From Micromonospora sp. AMSO31t (GTDB taxonomy: Bacteria; Actinomycetota; Actinomycetes; Mycobacteriales; Micromonosporaceae), in NCBI RefSeq assembly GCF_008868175.1, contig NZ_WBKT01000040.1:1-42431 (forward strand): a DNA stretch of 42,431 bases, given 5' to 3'. Every line of letters begins with the position of its first letter. Within the stretch, counting starts at the first letter, position 1. The position numbers were made by a program, and so were the translations under genes. Positions 1 through 9,149 of the stretch are shown piece by piece. The notes beneath the pieces were generated by a model, which was given only the letters and a program-made list of their open reading frames with translations, was not told the origin of the DNA and searched no databases.

Positions 1-392
1 GGCGGGACCGGCGCGTGGTGGTCCAGCCCCTCCTCCTGCCGCTGGAACGAGGCCGACATGAAGAAGATCGGCTTGTCGTGCTGCAACGCCACCGAGCGGC
101 GCACCGAGAAGGAGCGCCCGTCCCGGACGTTCTCCACCTGGTATTCGATCGGCTCGGCGGGATCGCCGGGGCGGACGAAGTAGCCGTGCAGGGAGTGCAC
201 GAAGCGCTCCGAGTCGACGGTGCGTCCGGCGGCGACCAGGGCCTGGCCGGCGACCTGGCCGCCGTAGACCCGCTGCGGGCCCACCGGCGGGCTGATCCCG
301 CGGAAGGTCATCCCGCCGGTCTGGTCGAGGTCCAGCACCTCCAGGAGCTGGTCGACCGCGGCCTGACCGGTCGCCACCGGAGCCTCGCTCAC
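1..392 (-). CDS. tesB: Acyl-CoA thioesterase II, 5' part (runs off left edge)
   Basis: Hydrolyses acyl-CoA to free fatty acid and CoA in the cytoplasm. The visible 130 residues read SEAPVATGQAAVDQLLEVLD near the start, then GQVAGQALVAAGRTV, HSLHGYFVRPGDP and FSVRRSVALQ, the hallmark N-terminal hot-dog fold of TesB. The second hot-dog and the catalytic Asp/Thr/Gln triad lie beyond position 1. The GTG at 392 is chosen because a GGAGA ribosome site lies about 7 bases upstream. The gene follows pyk on the same strand with a 55-base gap, so the two may be co-transcribed. The family call is secure; only the 3' end is missing. Confidence 0.9.
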   Translation of the reverse strand, partial: MSEAPVATGQAAVDQLLEVLDLDQTGGMTFRGISPPVGPQRVYGGQVAGQALVAAGRTVDSERFVHSLHGYFVRPGDPAEPIEYQVENVRDGRSFSVRRSVALQHDKPIFFMSASFQRQEEGLDHHAPVP

Positions 393-447
393 TGAGCCGT
401 CTCCGTTCGCGACTGCGGGGCTCGCAAACCCGGCTCACTCCTCGCGC

Positions 448-1896
448 TCACTGAAGAGCCCGGGCCGAGGCGGCGTCGACCAGCGAGCCGAGCTGGTGCA
501 CCCGCAGGGTGTTGGTGGAGCCGGGCGTGCCGGGCGGGCTGCCCGCCACGATCACCACGTAGTCGCCGGGGTTGGCCCGGTTGAGCCCGAGCAGCGCCTG
601 GTCGACCTGGCGGAACATGTCGTCGGTGTGCTCGACGAACGGCATGAGGAACGTCTCCACGCCCCAGGAGAGCGCGAGCTGGTTGCGCACCTCGGGCACC
701 GGGGTGAAGGCCAGCAGCGGCAGGTCACAGTGCAGCCGGGCGAGCCGCTTGACGGTGTCGCCGGTCTGCGAGAAGGCGACCATGGCCTTGGCGCCGATGG
801 CCCGGGCGATCGAGGAGGCGGCCACGGTGAGCGCGCCGCCGTGCGTACGCGGGTCGTGCTGCAGCCGCGGGACGCCGATCGAGCCGGCCTCGGTGGTGGT
901 GACGATCTTCGCCATGGTGCTGACGGTGAGCACCGGGTACTTGCCGACGCTGGTCTCGCCGGAGAGCATCACGGCGTCCGCGCCGTCGAGCACCGCGTTG
1001 GCCACGTCGGAGGCCTCGGCGCGGGTCGGGCGCGAATTCTCGATCATGGAGTCGAGCATCTGGGTGGCCACGATGACCGGCTTGGCGTTCTCCCGGCAGA
1101 GCTGCACGGCGCGCTTCTGCACCAGCGGCACCTGGTCCAGCGGCAGCTCGACGCCGAGGTCGCCGCGGGCCACCATGACGCCGTCGAAGGCGAGCACGAT
1201 CGCCTCCAGGTGGTCGACCGCCTCGGGCTTCTCGACCTTGGCCAGCACCGGGCGTTGGACGCCCTCCTCGGCCATGATCGAGTGGACGAGCTTGATGTCC
1301 TCGGGCGAGCGGACGAACGAGAGCGCGATCAGGTCGACGCCCAGGCCCAGGGCGAAGCGCAGGTCGTCGGCGTCCTTCTCCGACATGGCCGGGACGCTGA
1401 CCGCCACGTTCGGCAGGGAGACGCCCTTGTTGTTGGAGACCGGGCCGCCCTCGGTGACCAGGACGCGGATGTCGTTGCCCGTGACGTCGCTGACCTCGAC
1501 GGCGACCCGGCCATCGTCGATCAGCAGCCGGTCGCCCGGCTTCACCTCCTGCGGCAGCTTGCGGTAGGTGCAGGAGACCCGCTCCTTGGTGCCGACGATG
1601 TCGTCGCTGGTGATGACCACCGAGTCGCCGGTGCGCCACTCGTGCGGGCCGTCCGCGAACCTGCCCAGGCGGATCTTGGGACCCTGGAGGTCGGCGAGCA
1701 CGGCCACCGGCTGCCCGGACGCCTCGGCCGCCTCGCGGACCAGCCGGTAGACGGATTCATGGTCGTCGTGACTGCCGTGGCTGAAGTTCAGCCTCGCCAC
1801 GTTCATGCCCGCCTCGACCAGGCCCCGGATGCGCTCGGGGGACGAGGTGGCGGGGCCGAGTGTGCAGACGATTTTCGCGCGGCGTGTCACGCCCAT
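448..1896 (-). CDS. pyk: Pyruvate kinase
   Basis: Catalyses the last step of glycolysis, phosphoenolpyruvate + ADP to pyruvate + ATP. The protein is 482 residues, normal for a bacterial enzyme. It opens with TRRAKIVCTLGPATSSPE, carries the substrate-binding RLNFSHG around 35-41, the active-site LAKVEKPEAV with Lys220 and Glu222, the Mg site MVARGDLGVE with Asp246, ATQMLDSM with Thr278, and LSGETSVGKYP. ATG 1896 has a GGAGGAGAG ribosome site about 9 bases upstream. The B domain (about 70-165) and the C-terminal allosteric domain are both present. tesB follows it. The 168 bases upstream (1897-2064) should hold its promoter, but I see no clear -35/-10 pair. Confidence 0.97.
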   Translation of the reverse strand: MGVTRRAKIVCTLGPATSSPERIRGLVEAGMNVARLNFSHGSHDDHESVYRLVREAAEASGQPVAVLADLQGPKIRLGRFADGPHEWRTGDSVVITSDDIVGTKERVSCTYRKLPQEVKPGDRLLIDDGRVAVEVSDVTGNDIRVLVTEGGPVSNNKGVSLPNVAVSVPAMSEKDADDLRFALGLGVDLIALSFVRSPEDIKLVHSIMAEEGVQRPVLAKVEKPEAVDHLEAIVLAFDGVMVARGDLGVELPLDQVPLVQKRAVQLCRENAKPVIVATQMLDSMIENSRPTRAEASDVANAVLDGADAVMLSGETSVGKYPVLTVSTMAKIVTTTEAGSIGVPRLQHDPRTHGGALTVAASSIARAIGAKAMVAFSQTGDTVKRLARLHCDLPLLAFTPVPEVRNQLALSWGVETFLMPFVEHTDDMFRQVDQALLGLNRANPGDYVVIVAGSPPGTPGSTNTLRVHQLGSLVDAASARALQ

Positions 1897-2064
1897 CAGG
1901 CTAGTCTCTCCTCCGGGTCGACCTGCCGGCCGGCCCCTTTCGGACTGCGGAACAGTTGTCCAACGACGCGCGATACCCGCGCCGGCGGGCGGTGTGGCAC
2001 CGCACCGGGACGTCGTGTGTGGCGGGCATCGGCGACCGCGCGGCGGAAATCGTACCGCTCGCGT

Positions 2065-3504
2065 TCATGTCTCGACCGGGTGCTCCCGGAGATCGACGGG
2101 CGCCCCGGCGTCCGCCGCACCGGCCCGGGGGGCGGGCGGCGCGGCCGGGGGCAGGGTCGGCACCGCCGAGAACGTCCCGCGCGGGTCGTAGCGGCGCTTG
2201 GCCCGGCGCAGCCGCTCCCAGTTCGGCCCGTACGCGAGGCGCACCCGGTCGGTCTCCTCGGGGGCCAGCAGGTTGGGGTAGCCGCCGGGCAGCGCGTGCG
2301 GGGCGAGCGCGGCGGAGGTCCGCTCGGCCCACGCCCGGTGCGGCGCGGGGTCGTCGCCGGGCGCCCAGACCGCGATGATCTCGGCGAGCAGGTGGGGGTC
2401 GCGGAGGCCGAAGGCGGTCTCCCCGATCCCGACCCGGGTCGCCGCGCCGTGGAAGTGGTGCAGGGCGATCGCCGAGTACGGCGACGTGACCGCCCGGGCC
2501 GCCGCCACCAGCTCGGCCACCACCGCCTCGGACACCTCGGGGAGCCAGCGGGTGCGCAGCAGGTAGTGGTTGCCGTCGGCCATCCCGCCGTCGAACATCC
2601 GCAGCACGTCCTCGTACGGCAGCGGGGCGACCTGGTCGACCAGCGGGGTGCCGAGCGCCCGCAGCCGGTCCACGGCGGCCCGGCCGGCGGCCGGGTCGTC
2701 GCCGCTGAAGACCGGGGCGAGGAAGGCCACCGGCTCCCCCGCCGGGCCGGGCAGGAAGCCGGCCATCACGGTCAGCTCGTCCGGCGCGTCGCGCACCGCC
2801 GCGCCGTGGCCGCGCAGCACGGCCGCCGCCTGGTCGAGCGGGAACAGCAGCATGCCGGCGAGCGCGGCGGGCAGCGGGTGGGTGCGGTAGCGCAACGCGG
2901 TGACCACCCCGAAGTTGCCGCCGCCGCCGCGCAGCGCCCAGTACAGCTCGGGCTCGTGCGCCGCGTCGGCCGTGACCCGCCGCCCGTCGGCGAGCACCAC
3001 CTCCGCGCCGAGCAGGTTGTCCAGCGCCAGCCCGTGCCGGCCGCAGAGCGGGCCGTACCCGCCGGCCAGGGTCAGCCCGGCCAGCCCGACCGCGCGCACC
3101 ACGCCGGTGGCGACCACCCGGTCGTACGGTCGCAGGGCGGCCAGCACGTCGGCGGCCGTCGCCCCGCCGCCCACGGTGACCACCCCCGTGCCGGGGTCGA
3201 GGTCGACCTGGCGCAGGGCGGTGAGGTCGACGACCAGCCCGCCCGCGCGCAGCGCCCGGCCGGCCCAGTCGTGGCCGCCGGCCCGGACCGACAGCGGGAG
3301 CCCGCAGCGCCCGGCGACCCGGACCGCCAGGGCGACCTCGCCGGCGTCCCGGACCCGGGCGACCAGCGCGGGCGTGCCGGCGGGGGCGCCGTTCCACAAC
3401 CGGATCGCGGCGGGGAACCCGGCGTCGGCCGGGGTGAGCAGACGGTCGCCGAGGGCCTCGCGGAGCAGGTCGGTGGCGCGCGGCAGGTCGGGGGCGGAGG
3501 TCAT
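2065..3504 (-). CDS. FAD-dependent oxidase, berberine-bridge-enzyme-like
   Basis: 479 residues with an N-terminal PCMH-type FAD-binding domain and a C-terminal BBE motif ([21 protein letters not shown]), the signature of BBE-like flavin oxidases. These act on sugars, alkaloids or secondary metabolites. SVRAGGHDW places the FAD-linking His at 78. The second covalent site, a Cys in bicovalent members, aligns with Val135 in ATGVVRAVG, so a single His-FAD bond is expected. [17 protein letters not shown] continues the FAD site. No signal peptide is seen. The substrate is unknown. It stands alone on the minus strand, 109 bases downstream of the YCII-like gene, with ordinary codon use. Confidence 0.88.
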   Translation of the reverse strand: MTSAPDLPRATDLLREALGDRLLTPADAGFPAAIRLWNGAPAGTPALVARVRDAGEVALAVRVAGRCGLPLSVRAGGHDWAGRALRAGGLVVDLTALRQVDLDPGTGVVTVGGGATAADVLAALRPYDRVVATGVVRAVGLAGLTLAGGYGPLCGRHGLALDNLLGAEVVLADGRRVTADAAHEPELYWALRGGGGNFGVVTALRYRTHPLPAALAGMLLFPLDQAAAVLRGHGAAVRDAPDELTVMAGFLPGPAGEPVAFLAPVFSGDDPAAGRAAVDRLRALGTPLVDQVAPLPYEDVLRMFDGGMADGNHYLLRTRWLPEVSEAVVAELVAAARAVTSPYSAIALHHFHGAATRVGIGETAFGLRDPHLLAEIIAVWAPGDDPAPHRAWAERTSAALAPHALPGGYPNLLAPEETDRVRLAYGPNWERLRRAKRRYDPRGTFSAVPTLPPAAPPAPRAGAADAGAPVDLREHPVET

Positions 3505-3613
3505 GGCGACTCCTCGGTCGGCCCTCGGGCCGGCGGCGCCGGCCGCGCCGGGGTCCTCACTGCGCGGGACCGTAACACCGCGGCGGGTGACCCCGCGGTC
3601 GCCCGGACGACAG

Positions 3614-3979
3614 TCAGCTCTGCGTCTTGGCGAGCGGGAACTCCAGCGAGCCGGCCGGGCAGAGAAACGTGAGCACCTCGACGCGGTAGAGCCCGGCCTG
3701 CACCGCCGGGTCGGCCTCCATCACGCTGCGGACGTCGTCGACCGAGCCGGTGCGGGCCAGGCCGAAGCCGATCGGCGGGTCCGGCTCGCGGGCCGGGCCG
3801 TCGACCGAGCCGTCGACCAGGACGATGCCCCGCCGCTGCAGCGCCCGGATGTGCTGGATGTGCTCGGCCTGGAGGCGTTGCACGGTCTCCTCCGGCAGCG
3901 CCCGGCCCGACGGTCCCGGGTAGAGCACGATGCACTCGTACGTGTCGAGCGCGAAGTCGAGCCGTGGCGTCGCGGCCAT
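3614..3979 (-). CDS. YCII-related domain protein
   Basis: 121-residue single-domain protein of the YciI/DGPF type: [20 protein letters not shown], then [22 protein letters not shown] with the conserved His-rich helix, then [35 protein letters not shown]. YciI-like proteins are small ferredoxin-fold proteins of mostly unknown role; some are dehydrochlorinases. ATG 3979 is preferred over GTG 3985 because a GGAGG ribosome site occupies 3985-3989, giving the ATG a 5-base spacer while the GTG would overlap it. It may share a transcript with the downstream FAD oxidase (109 bases away). The family call is good; the function is not known. Confidence 0.85.
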   Translation of the reverse strand: MAATPRLDFALDTYECIVLYPGPSGRALPEETVQRLQAEHIQHIRALQRRGIVLVDGSVDGPAREPDPPIGFGLARTGSVDDVRSVMEADPAVQAGLYRVEVLTFLCPAGSLEFPLAKTQS

Positions 3980-4162
3980 GCGCACCTCCAGACCACCGTC
4001 CCGCCCAGCGTCGCACGGCGGTCGCCGCCCGGGGGTCGCTCACGGCAAACTGCCCGTCGGCGGAAACACCCCGGCCCGGGGGCGTTGACGTCGGCGATTC
4101 GCGGGAAAGACTTCCGGTCGGGGCGGCGACCGCCGCCGACGACGACGCGCAGGAGGACCGCC

Positions 4163-5029
4163 ATGGCGACCAGCACCGGGCCCGCGAAGGCCTCGGGCAC
4201 CTACCGGATCGGCGGCGACCTCCAGGTCGACCGGCTCGGCTACGGGGCCATGCAGCTCACCGGCCCCGGGGTGTGGGGCGACCCGAAGGACCCGGCCGAG
4301 GCGGTGCGGGTGCTGCGCCGCGCGTACGAGCTGGGCGTCACCTTCATCGACACGGCCGACTCCTACGGCCCCTTCGTGAGCGAGCTGCTGATCCGGGAGG
4401 CGCTGCACCCGTACGCCGAGGACCTGGTCATCGCGACCAAGGCCGGGCTGACCCGTTCCGGCCCGGGCGACTGGCGGCCGGTGGGCCGCCCGGAATACCT
4501 GCGCCAGCAGTGCGAGCTGAGCCTGCGCCACCTGGGCCTGGACTGCATCCCGCTCTACCAGCTGCACCGGATCGACGCGAAGGTGCCGCTGGAGGACCAG
4601 CTCGGCGAGCTGGCGCTGCTCCAGCAGGAGGGGAAGGTGCGGCACATCGGCCTGTCCGAGGTGACCGTCGCGCAGATCGAGGCGGCCGCGAAGATCACCC
4701 CGGTGGTGTCGGTGCAGAACCTCTACAACCTGGCCGACCGCAGCGCCGAGGACGTGCTGGACCACTGCGAGCGCAACGACCTGGCGTTCATCCCCTGGTT
4801 CCCGATCGCCACCGGCAACCTGGCCCGGCCGGGCGGCCCGCTGGACGCGATCTCCACCGACCACGGCGCGACGCCCGCGCAGCTCGCCCTCGCCTGGCTG
4901 TTGCGCCGGTCGCCGGTCGTGCTCCCCATTCCGGGTACGTCCTCCGTGGCGCACCTGGAGGAGAACGTCGCCGCGGCCGAGGTGCGGCTCAGCGACGAGG
5001 AGTTCGAGGCGCTCGCCAAGGCCGCCTGA
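4163..5029 (+). CDS. Aldo/keto reductase
   Basis: 288-residue NAD(P)H-dependent oxidoreductase with the TIM-barrel AKR fold. The catalytic tetrad is visible: Asp63 and Tyr68 in [10 protein letters not shown], Lys93 in VIATKAGL and His135 in [24 protein letters not shown] and the C-terminal [18 protein letters not shown] give the cofactor phosphate site. The sequence most resembles the YajO/Tas-like bacterial AKRs that reduce small aldehydes. ATG 4163 has an AGGAGG ribosome site at 4151-4156 with a 6-base spacer. A GMC oxidoreductase follows 76 bases downstream on the same strand and may belong to the same redox unit. Confidence 0.93.
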   Translation: MATSTGPAKASGTYRIGGDLQVDRLGYGAMQLTGPGVWGDPKDPAEAVRVLRRAYELGVTFIDTADSYGPFVSELLIREALHPYAEDLVIATKAGLTRSGPGDWRPVGRPEYLRQQCELSLRHLGLDCIPLYQLHRIDAKVPLEDQLGELALLQQEGKVRHIGLSEVTVAQIEAAAKITPVVSVQNLYNLADRSAEDVLDHCERNDLAFIPWFPIATGNLARPGGPLDAISTDHGATPAQLALAWLLRRSPVVLPIPGTSSVAHLEENVAAAEVRLSDEEFEALAKAA

Positions 5030-5105
5030 CCGGCCCCTTTCCGAAGCGTGATCGAGCCGCTACCGTCAGAAGGATTCTCACGCCCGGGACGAGCGGGGGT
5101 CCGGA

Positions 5106-6671
5106 GTGGACGGCTTCGACTACGTGATCGTCGGTGCCGGGGCGGCCGGGTGCGTGCTGGCCAACCGGCTCAGCGAGGACCCGGGCACCCGGGTGCTGCT
5201 CGTCGAGGCGGGCGGCTGGGACCGCAGCCCCTTCGTGCGCGTACCCAAGGCGTTCGCCCGGCTCATGGACGACCCGCGCACCGCCTGGCACTACCCGGCG
5301 ACCGTCGCGCCGGGCCGGCGGGAGACCTGGCAGCGCGGGCGGATGGTCGGCGGCTCGACGGCGATCAACGGCATGATCTGGAGCCGCGGCGCGGCGGCGG
5401 ACTGGGACGCGCTGGCGCCCCTCGGCTGGGGCTCGTCGACCATGCGCCCCATCTTCGGGCGACTGGAGAACCGCACCGGCGGCCCGGTGCGCCTGTCCGT
5501 CGCCACCGGCACCGACCCGCTCTGCGAGGAGATGCTGGAGACCGGGGCGGAGCTGGGCTGGCGCCGGGTCGACGACCTCGACGCCGGCGACGGCGAGCGG
5601 ATCGGCTACGTCACGGCCACCATCCACGGCGGTCGCCGGGTCACCGCGGCCGACGCCTTCCTGCACCCGGTGCGGCAGCGGCCGAACCTGACCGTCGCGG
5701 TCGACACCGTCGCGCTGCGGGTGCTGGTGGAGGGCGGCCGGGCGGTCGGCGTCCGGGTCGCGCACCGGGGCCGGGAGGTCGAGCACCGGGCGGCCGCCGA
5801 GGTGATCCTCGCCGCGGGCGCCCTCGCCACCCCGCAACTGCTGCAGGTCTCCGGCATCGGGCCGGCCGACACCCTGCGCGCCGCCGGCGTCCCGGTGCTG
5901 CTCGACCGGCCCCGGGTGGGGGCGGCCCTGCGGGAGCACCGGCCGATCCCCCTGCAGTTCCGGCTCGCCGAGCCCGGCGGCTACAACGCCCGGCTGGGCA
6001 GCCCGCTGGGCCAGGCCCGGGCCGCCCTGCGCTGGCTGGTCACCCGGGGTGGCCCGCTCGCCCTGCCGGTGATGGACGTCGCGGCCCACGTCCGGTCCCG
6101 TCCGGAGCTGGACCGCCCGGACGTGCACCTGCTGATGGCGCCCTTCTCGGCGGCGCCACCGCGCCCCGGCCGGGCGCTGGAGCTGGAGCGGGAGCCGGGC
6201 CTGCTGTGCCTGGGCACGGTGACCCGCCCGGACAGCGAGGGCAGTCTCGCCATCACCGACCCCGACCCCCGCACGCCGCCCGCGATCGTGGCGAACTACT
6301 TCGCCACGGCGCACGACCGCCGGGTCGCCGTCGACGCGGTGCGCCTCGTGCGGGACCTGTTCGCCACCGGGCCGATCGCCAAGCGGATCGCGGCGGAGAC
6401 CCTGCCCGGACCGGCGACCCAGACCGACGAGGAGATCATCGAGGCGGGCCGGGCGCACGGCTACTGCGGCTACCACGCCATCGGCACCTGCGCCATGGGC
6501 ACCGACGAGGACCACGTGGTCGATCCCCAGCTCCGGGTGCGCGGGGTGACCGGGCTGCGGGTGGTCGACGCGTCGGTGCTGCCCGTGATGGTGTCCGGCT
6601 GGACCAGCGCCCCGGTGACCGCGCTGGCCTGGCGGGCGGCCGACCTCATCCTCGGCCGGACCACCGGGTGA
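5106..6671 (+). CDS. GMC-family FAD oxidoreductase (choline-dehydrogenase-like)
   Basis: 521 residues. The N-terminal dinucleotide fold DYVIVGAGAAGCVLANRLSE binds FAD. GRMVGGSTAINGMIWSRG is GMC signature 1 and AAGALATPQLLQVSGIGP is signature 2. The C-terminal GYHAIGTCAMG supplies the catalytic-type His457, then VVDPQLRVRGVTGLRVVDAS. The usual second active-site His/Asn in SGN(T/P) is replaced by Trp499 in VSGWTSAP. Family members oxidise alcohols; the substrate here is unknown. GTG 5106 is preceded by a G-rich ribosome site about 7 bases away. A TACCGT box at about 5060-5065 could serve as its own -10. A terminator hairpin follows the stop codon. Confidence 0.92.
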   Translation: MDGFDYVIVGAGAAGCVLANRLSEDPGTRVLLVEAGGWDRSPFVRVPKAFARLMDDPRTAWHYPATVAPGRRETWQRGRMVGGSTAINGMIWSRGAAADWDALAPLGWGSSTMRPIFGRLENRTGGPVRLSVATGTDPLCEEMLETGAELGWRRVDDLDAGDGERIGYVTATIHGGRRVTAADAFLHPVRQRPNLTVAVDTVALRVLVEGGRAVGVRVAHRGREVEHRAAAEVILAAGALATPQLLQVSGIGPADTLRAAGVPVLLDRPRVGAALREHRPIPLQFRLAEPGGYNARLGSPLGQARAALRWLVTRGGPLALPVMDVAAHVRSRPELDRPDVHLLMAPFSAAPPRPGRALELEREPGLLCLGTVTRPDSEGSLAITDPDPRTPPAIVANYFATAHDRRVAVDAVRLVRDLFATGPIAKRIAAETLPGPATQTDEEIIEAGRAHGYCGYHAIGTCAMGTDEDHVVDPQLRVRGVTGLRVVDASVLPVMVSGWTSAPVTALAWRAADLILGRTTG

Positions 6672-6675
6672 TCGA

Positions 6676-6710
6676 GGCCCGACGGCCGCCGGCACGGCGA
6701 CCGTCGAGCC
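6676..6710. terminator. Bidirectional terminator hairpin between convergent genes
   Basis: Inverted repeat with 10-base outer arms at 6676-6685 and 6701-6710 (one mismatch) plus an inner CGCCG-GCA-CGGCG stem. It lies in the 50-base gap between the ends of the GMC oxidoreductase (+) and lipase (-) genes. It has no U tract, as is usual for high-GC actinobacterial terminators. Confidence 0.6.
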
Positions 6711-6721
6711 CGGAACCGATC

Positions 6722-7543
6722 TCAGAGCGCGAAACAGTTGGGGCGGATGGCGGCCCCGGCGAGCACCTGCCGCACGACGCTGTACGTGGTGCCGTCGAGG
6801 ATCAGGCCCAGGTGGCCGACGATCCGCAGCGGGCACCACGCCTGCACGAGGACGTTGGTGGCGCCGTCGGCGAGTGCGGCGTTGTCGACGGGGCGCACCA
6901 GCTCGTCCTGCCAGGTGCGGACCGTGGTCCAGCGGACCGCGCCCGGAGTGTCGTCACCGCCGTTGAGGTCGGCCAGGAAGCTGGACCCGATGGACATCTG
7001 CTGGCAGGCGACGATGCCCGCGCAGCTGCCCAGCCCCAGGAAGTTGATGATGTTGGCGACGTAGGTGCCCTGCTGCGGGCTGCCCAGGCTGACGTACTGG
7101 TCGACCTTGGCGGCGCCGCCGAGGAACTTGACGTACCAGCGGGAGACCAGGCCGCCCTCGGAGTGGGTGACCAGGTCCACCTTGGCCGCCCCGGTGGCCG
7201 TGCGGACCTGGTCGACATAGGACGACAGAGCCCGGGCGGACTCGCGGATGTCACCGAAGCCGAGGTTCGGCAACTGGTAGATGGAGACCCGGTAGCCGTC
7301 GGCGCGCAGCCGGGCGGCGATCGGCTCGTAGGCGATGGAGATTCCGATCAGGCCGCCGACCACGACGACCGGATCGGCGTTGGCGGCCGCGAGGGCCTGG
7401 GTGGCGTCGGCCGGGCCGGCTTCCGCGGCGCTGGTCGCGGTCGCGGTGGTCGTGGTGGGTTCGGCGTGGGCGGCGGTGGCGGGGACGAGCAGGGCGGCGG
7501 CGGTGGCGGCAGCGGTGGCGGCCAGGATCGTTCGGAGCAGCAT
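6722..7543 (-). CDS. Secreted class-2 (EstA-like) lipase/esterase
   Basis: 273 residues. The N-terminus MLLRTILAATAAATAAALLV with an AHA cleavage site near 27 is a Sec signal peptide. The alpha/beta-hydrolase core begins with VVVVGGLIG (oxyanion region) and has the nucleophile Ser128 in DLVTHSEGGLVSR, a THSxGG variant of GxSxG seen in Streptomyces lipases. Paired Cys in GSCAGIVACQQ and late WCPLRIVGHLG (candidate catalytic His) and PNCFAL suggest disulfides in an exported enzyme. ATG 7543 is chosen over longer reading frames because GGAGG sits 8 bases upstream at 7552-7556. It likely hydrolyses short- to medium-chain esters outside the cell. It stands alone between a terminator and its own promoter region. 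Confidence 0.87.
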   Translation of the reverse strand: MLLRTILAATAAATAAALLVPATAAHAEPTTTTATATSAAEAGPADATQALAAANADPVVVVGGLIGISIAYEPIAARLRADGYRVSIYQLPNLGFGDIRESARALSSYVDQVRTATGAAKVDLVTHSEGGLVSRWYVKFLGGAAKVDQYVSLGSPQQGTYVANIINFLGLGSCAGIVACQQMSIGSSFLADLNGGDDTPGAVRWTTVRTWQDELVRPVDNAALADGATNVLVQAWCPLRIVGHLGLILDGTTYSVVRQVLAGAAIRPNCFAL

Positions 7544-7617
7544 GGGCTGCACCTCCGGTGGGGAGGCCCCGATGTTCCGGGAGGACGGGTGGGGGGATCC
7601 GATCGATCGTGAAAACG

Positions 7618-7647
7618 ATGATGCGTGTCCGATTTCACACACGTCAA
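7618..7647 (-). promoter_or_regulatory. Candidate lipase promoter
   Basis: On the minus strand TTGACG (7647-7642) is followed after 18 bases by CATCAT (7623-7618), a reasonable vegetative -35/-10 pair about 75 bases upstream of the lipase ATG. The surrounding DNA is clearly more AT-rich than the genes. Confidence 0.45.
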
Positions 7648-7653
7648 TGGAAA

Positions 7654-7669
7654 GTTACGCGCTGGTAAC
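7654..7669. promoter_or_regulatory. GTTAC-N6-GTAAC operator-like palindrome
   Basis: Perfect 5-base inverted repeat GTTAC-GCGCTG-GTAAC just upstream of the candidate lipase -35 box. It resembles the actinobacterial GlnR box (GTnAC-N6-GnAAC). A near copy lies ahead of the other secreted esterase gene at 21799-21814. The binding factor is not proven. Confidence 0.4.
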
Positions 7670-7755
7670 CCGTTGTTCCGCAGGGGGCACAAACCGGCCT
7701 ATCCGGCGTCCGGCGGGCCCCCCGGCCCGCCGCCACGGATGGCATGCTGGGCGCC

Positions 7756-9105
7756 GTGTCCGTCCCGCCGACTCCGGAGAAGCCGCTCCGGGTGATGCCC
7801 TGGTGGTTGGCGCTGCTCGGGCTGCTGCTCGCCGTCGGACTCGGCTGGCTCGTGCTGGACCGGCTGCTCGCCGAGGCCGACCGGGCCGCCCAGCCCGACA
7901 CCCGGGCCACGCTGCGCGTCGACGCCATCCGCACCGGCCTCACCGTGGTCGCCGGCACCGGCGGCGGGCTGGCGCTGCTGCTCGCCGCCCGTCGACAGTG
8001 GATCAGTGAGCGCGGGCAGCGGCACCAGGAGGCCGTGGCCGCCCGCGACCAGGCGCACCGCGACCGGGTGCAGGCGCACGCCGAGACCGTCGCCGACGCC
8101 GGGCAGCGGCACCAGGAACGGCAGGCCGCCGCCGTCGAGCACGACGCCGCCGAGCGGCGGCTCACCGAGCTGTACGTCCGGGCCATCGAGCTGGTCGGCA
8201 GCGACAACCCCGCGGTACGCCTCGGTGGCCTGCACGCCCTCGACCGGCTCGGTCAGGACAACCCGGTGCAGCGGCCGACGATCGTGGCGGTGCTCTGCGC
8301 GTACCTCCGGATGCCGGCGCCCGACGACCCGCGCGAGAGCGAGGTGCGCCGCACCGCGCAGCGGATGCTCACCCGGCATCTGCGCGCCGAGGGCGACGAC
8401 TGGTGGCCCGGCATCGCGCTGGACCTGACCGGCGCCCGGCTGCACGACTTCGACGCCGCCGGCTGCACCCTGGTGGACCTCGACCTCACCGGCGCGGTCT
8501 GCACCGGCACCACCAGCTTCGCCGGTGCGGTGGTGCGCGGCCGGCTGCGGCTGACCGCCGAGTTCGCCGACGCCAAGTTCGACGACCTCACCGGCGACGG
8601 GGAGCTGGTGCTGGACGACGCCCGCTTCACGGGCCGGGTGAGCTTCGACGGGGCCGACCTCGGCGGGGAGCTGTCCTGCCGGGCGACGAGCTTCGGCCCG
8701 GTCTCCTTCCGCGGCGCCACGCTGCGGCAGCCGAGCAGCTTCGACCGGGCCACGTTCGCCGGCAGCGTCACCTTGCGGGAGGCGGTGTTCCTGAGTGGAC
8801 TGTCCATGGAACACGCCACCTTCGCGGCGTACGCGGGCTTCCGCCGGGCGCGGTTCGCCGACATGGCGCTCTTCCGCTGGACCGAGTTCGGCGCGGAGGC
8901 GTGGTTCGAGGGGGCTCGCTTCGACGGGGCCGCCAACTTCGGCCGGGCCGTGTTCCGCGGCCGGGCCCGCTTCGAGGGAGCGGTGTTCGCCCGCCAACCG
9001 CTGGTCGACCAGGCCCGCGCGTCGGCGTCGATGACCCACATCTGGCCGCCGGACACCACCGTCGGCTCCCGCGACGACGAGTGGCTCGTCCTCACCGACC
9101 CGTGA
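7756..9105 (+). CDS. Membrane-anchored pentapeptide-repeat protein
   Basis: About 449 residues. Two hydrophobic segments (about 15-35, WWLALLGLLLAVGLGWLVL; about 58-78) are followed by a charged coiled coil (about 82-135), a short helical module (AIELVGSDNPAVRLGGLHAL) common before actinobacterial pentapeptide repeats, and from about 225 to 420 repeated A(D/N)LXX-like or AxFxx motifs such as DLTGARL, DDARFTGRVSFDGADL and EGARFDGAANF. The right-handed beta-helix probably faces the cytoplasm. The function is unknown; some relatives mimic DNA or act as scaffolds. GTG 7756 is preferred because no ribosome site is seen and a CATGCT -10-like box ends 7 bases before it (leaderless); ATG 7744 is the alternative. 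Confidence 0.82.
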   Translation: MSVPPTPEKPLRVMPWWLALLGLLLAVGLGWLVLDRLLAEADRAAQPDTRATLRVDAIRTGLTVVAGTGGGLALLLAARRQWISERGQRHQEAVAARDQAHRDRVQAHAETVADAGQRHQERQAAAVEHDAAERRLTELYVRAIELVGSDNPAVRLGGLHALDRLGQDNPVQRPTIVAVLCAYLRMPAPDDPRESEVRRTAQRMLTRHLRAEGDDWWPGIALDLTGARLHDFDAAGCTLVDLDLTGAVCTGTTSFAGAVVRGRLRLTAEFADAKFDDLTGDGELVLDDARFTGRVSFDGADLGGELSCRATSFGPVSFRGATLRQPSSFDRATFAGSVTLREAVFLSGLSMEHATFAAYAGFRRARFADMALFRWTEFGAEAWFEGARFDGAANFGRAVFRGRARFEGAVFARQPLVDQARASASMTHIWPPDTTVGSRDDEWLVLTDP

Positions 9106-9149
9106 CGAACCGGCGCCGGCCCGCCATCGGCCCGATCCGCGAGCCGGGG

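Noticed and set aside
496..3672. Long plus-strand open frame opposite pyk and the FAD oxidase
   Set aside because: Both real genes on the minus strand have full motifs and ribosome sites. The frame is an antisense shadow.
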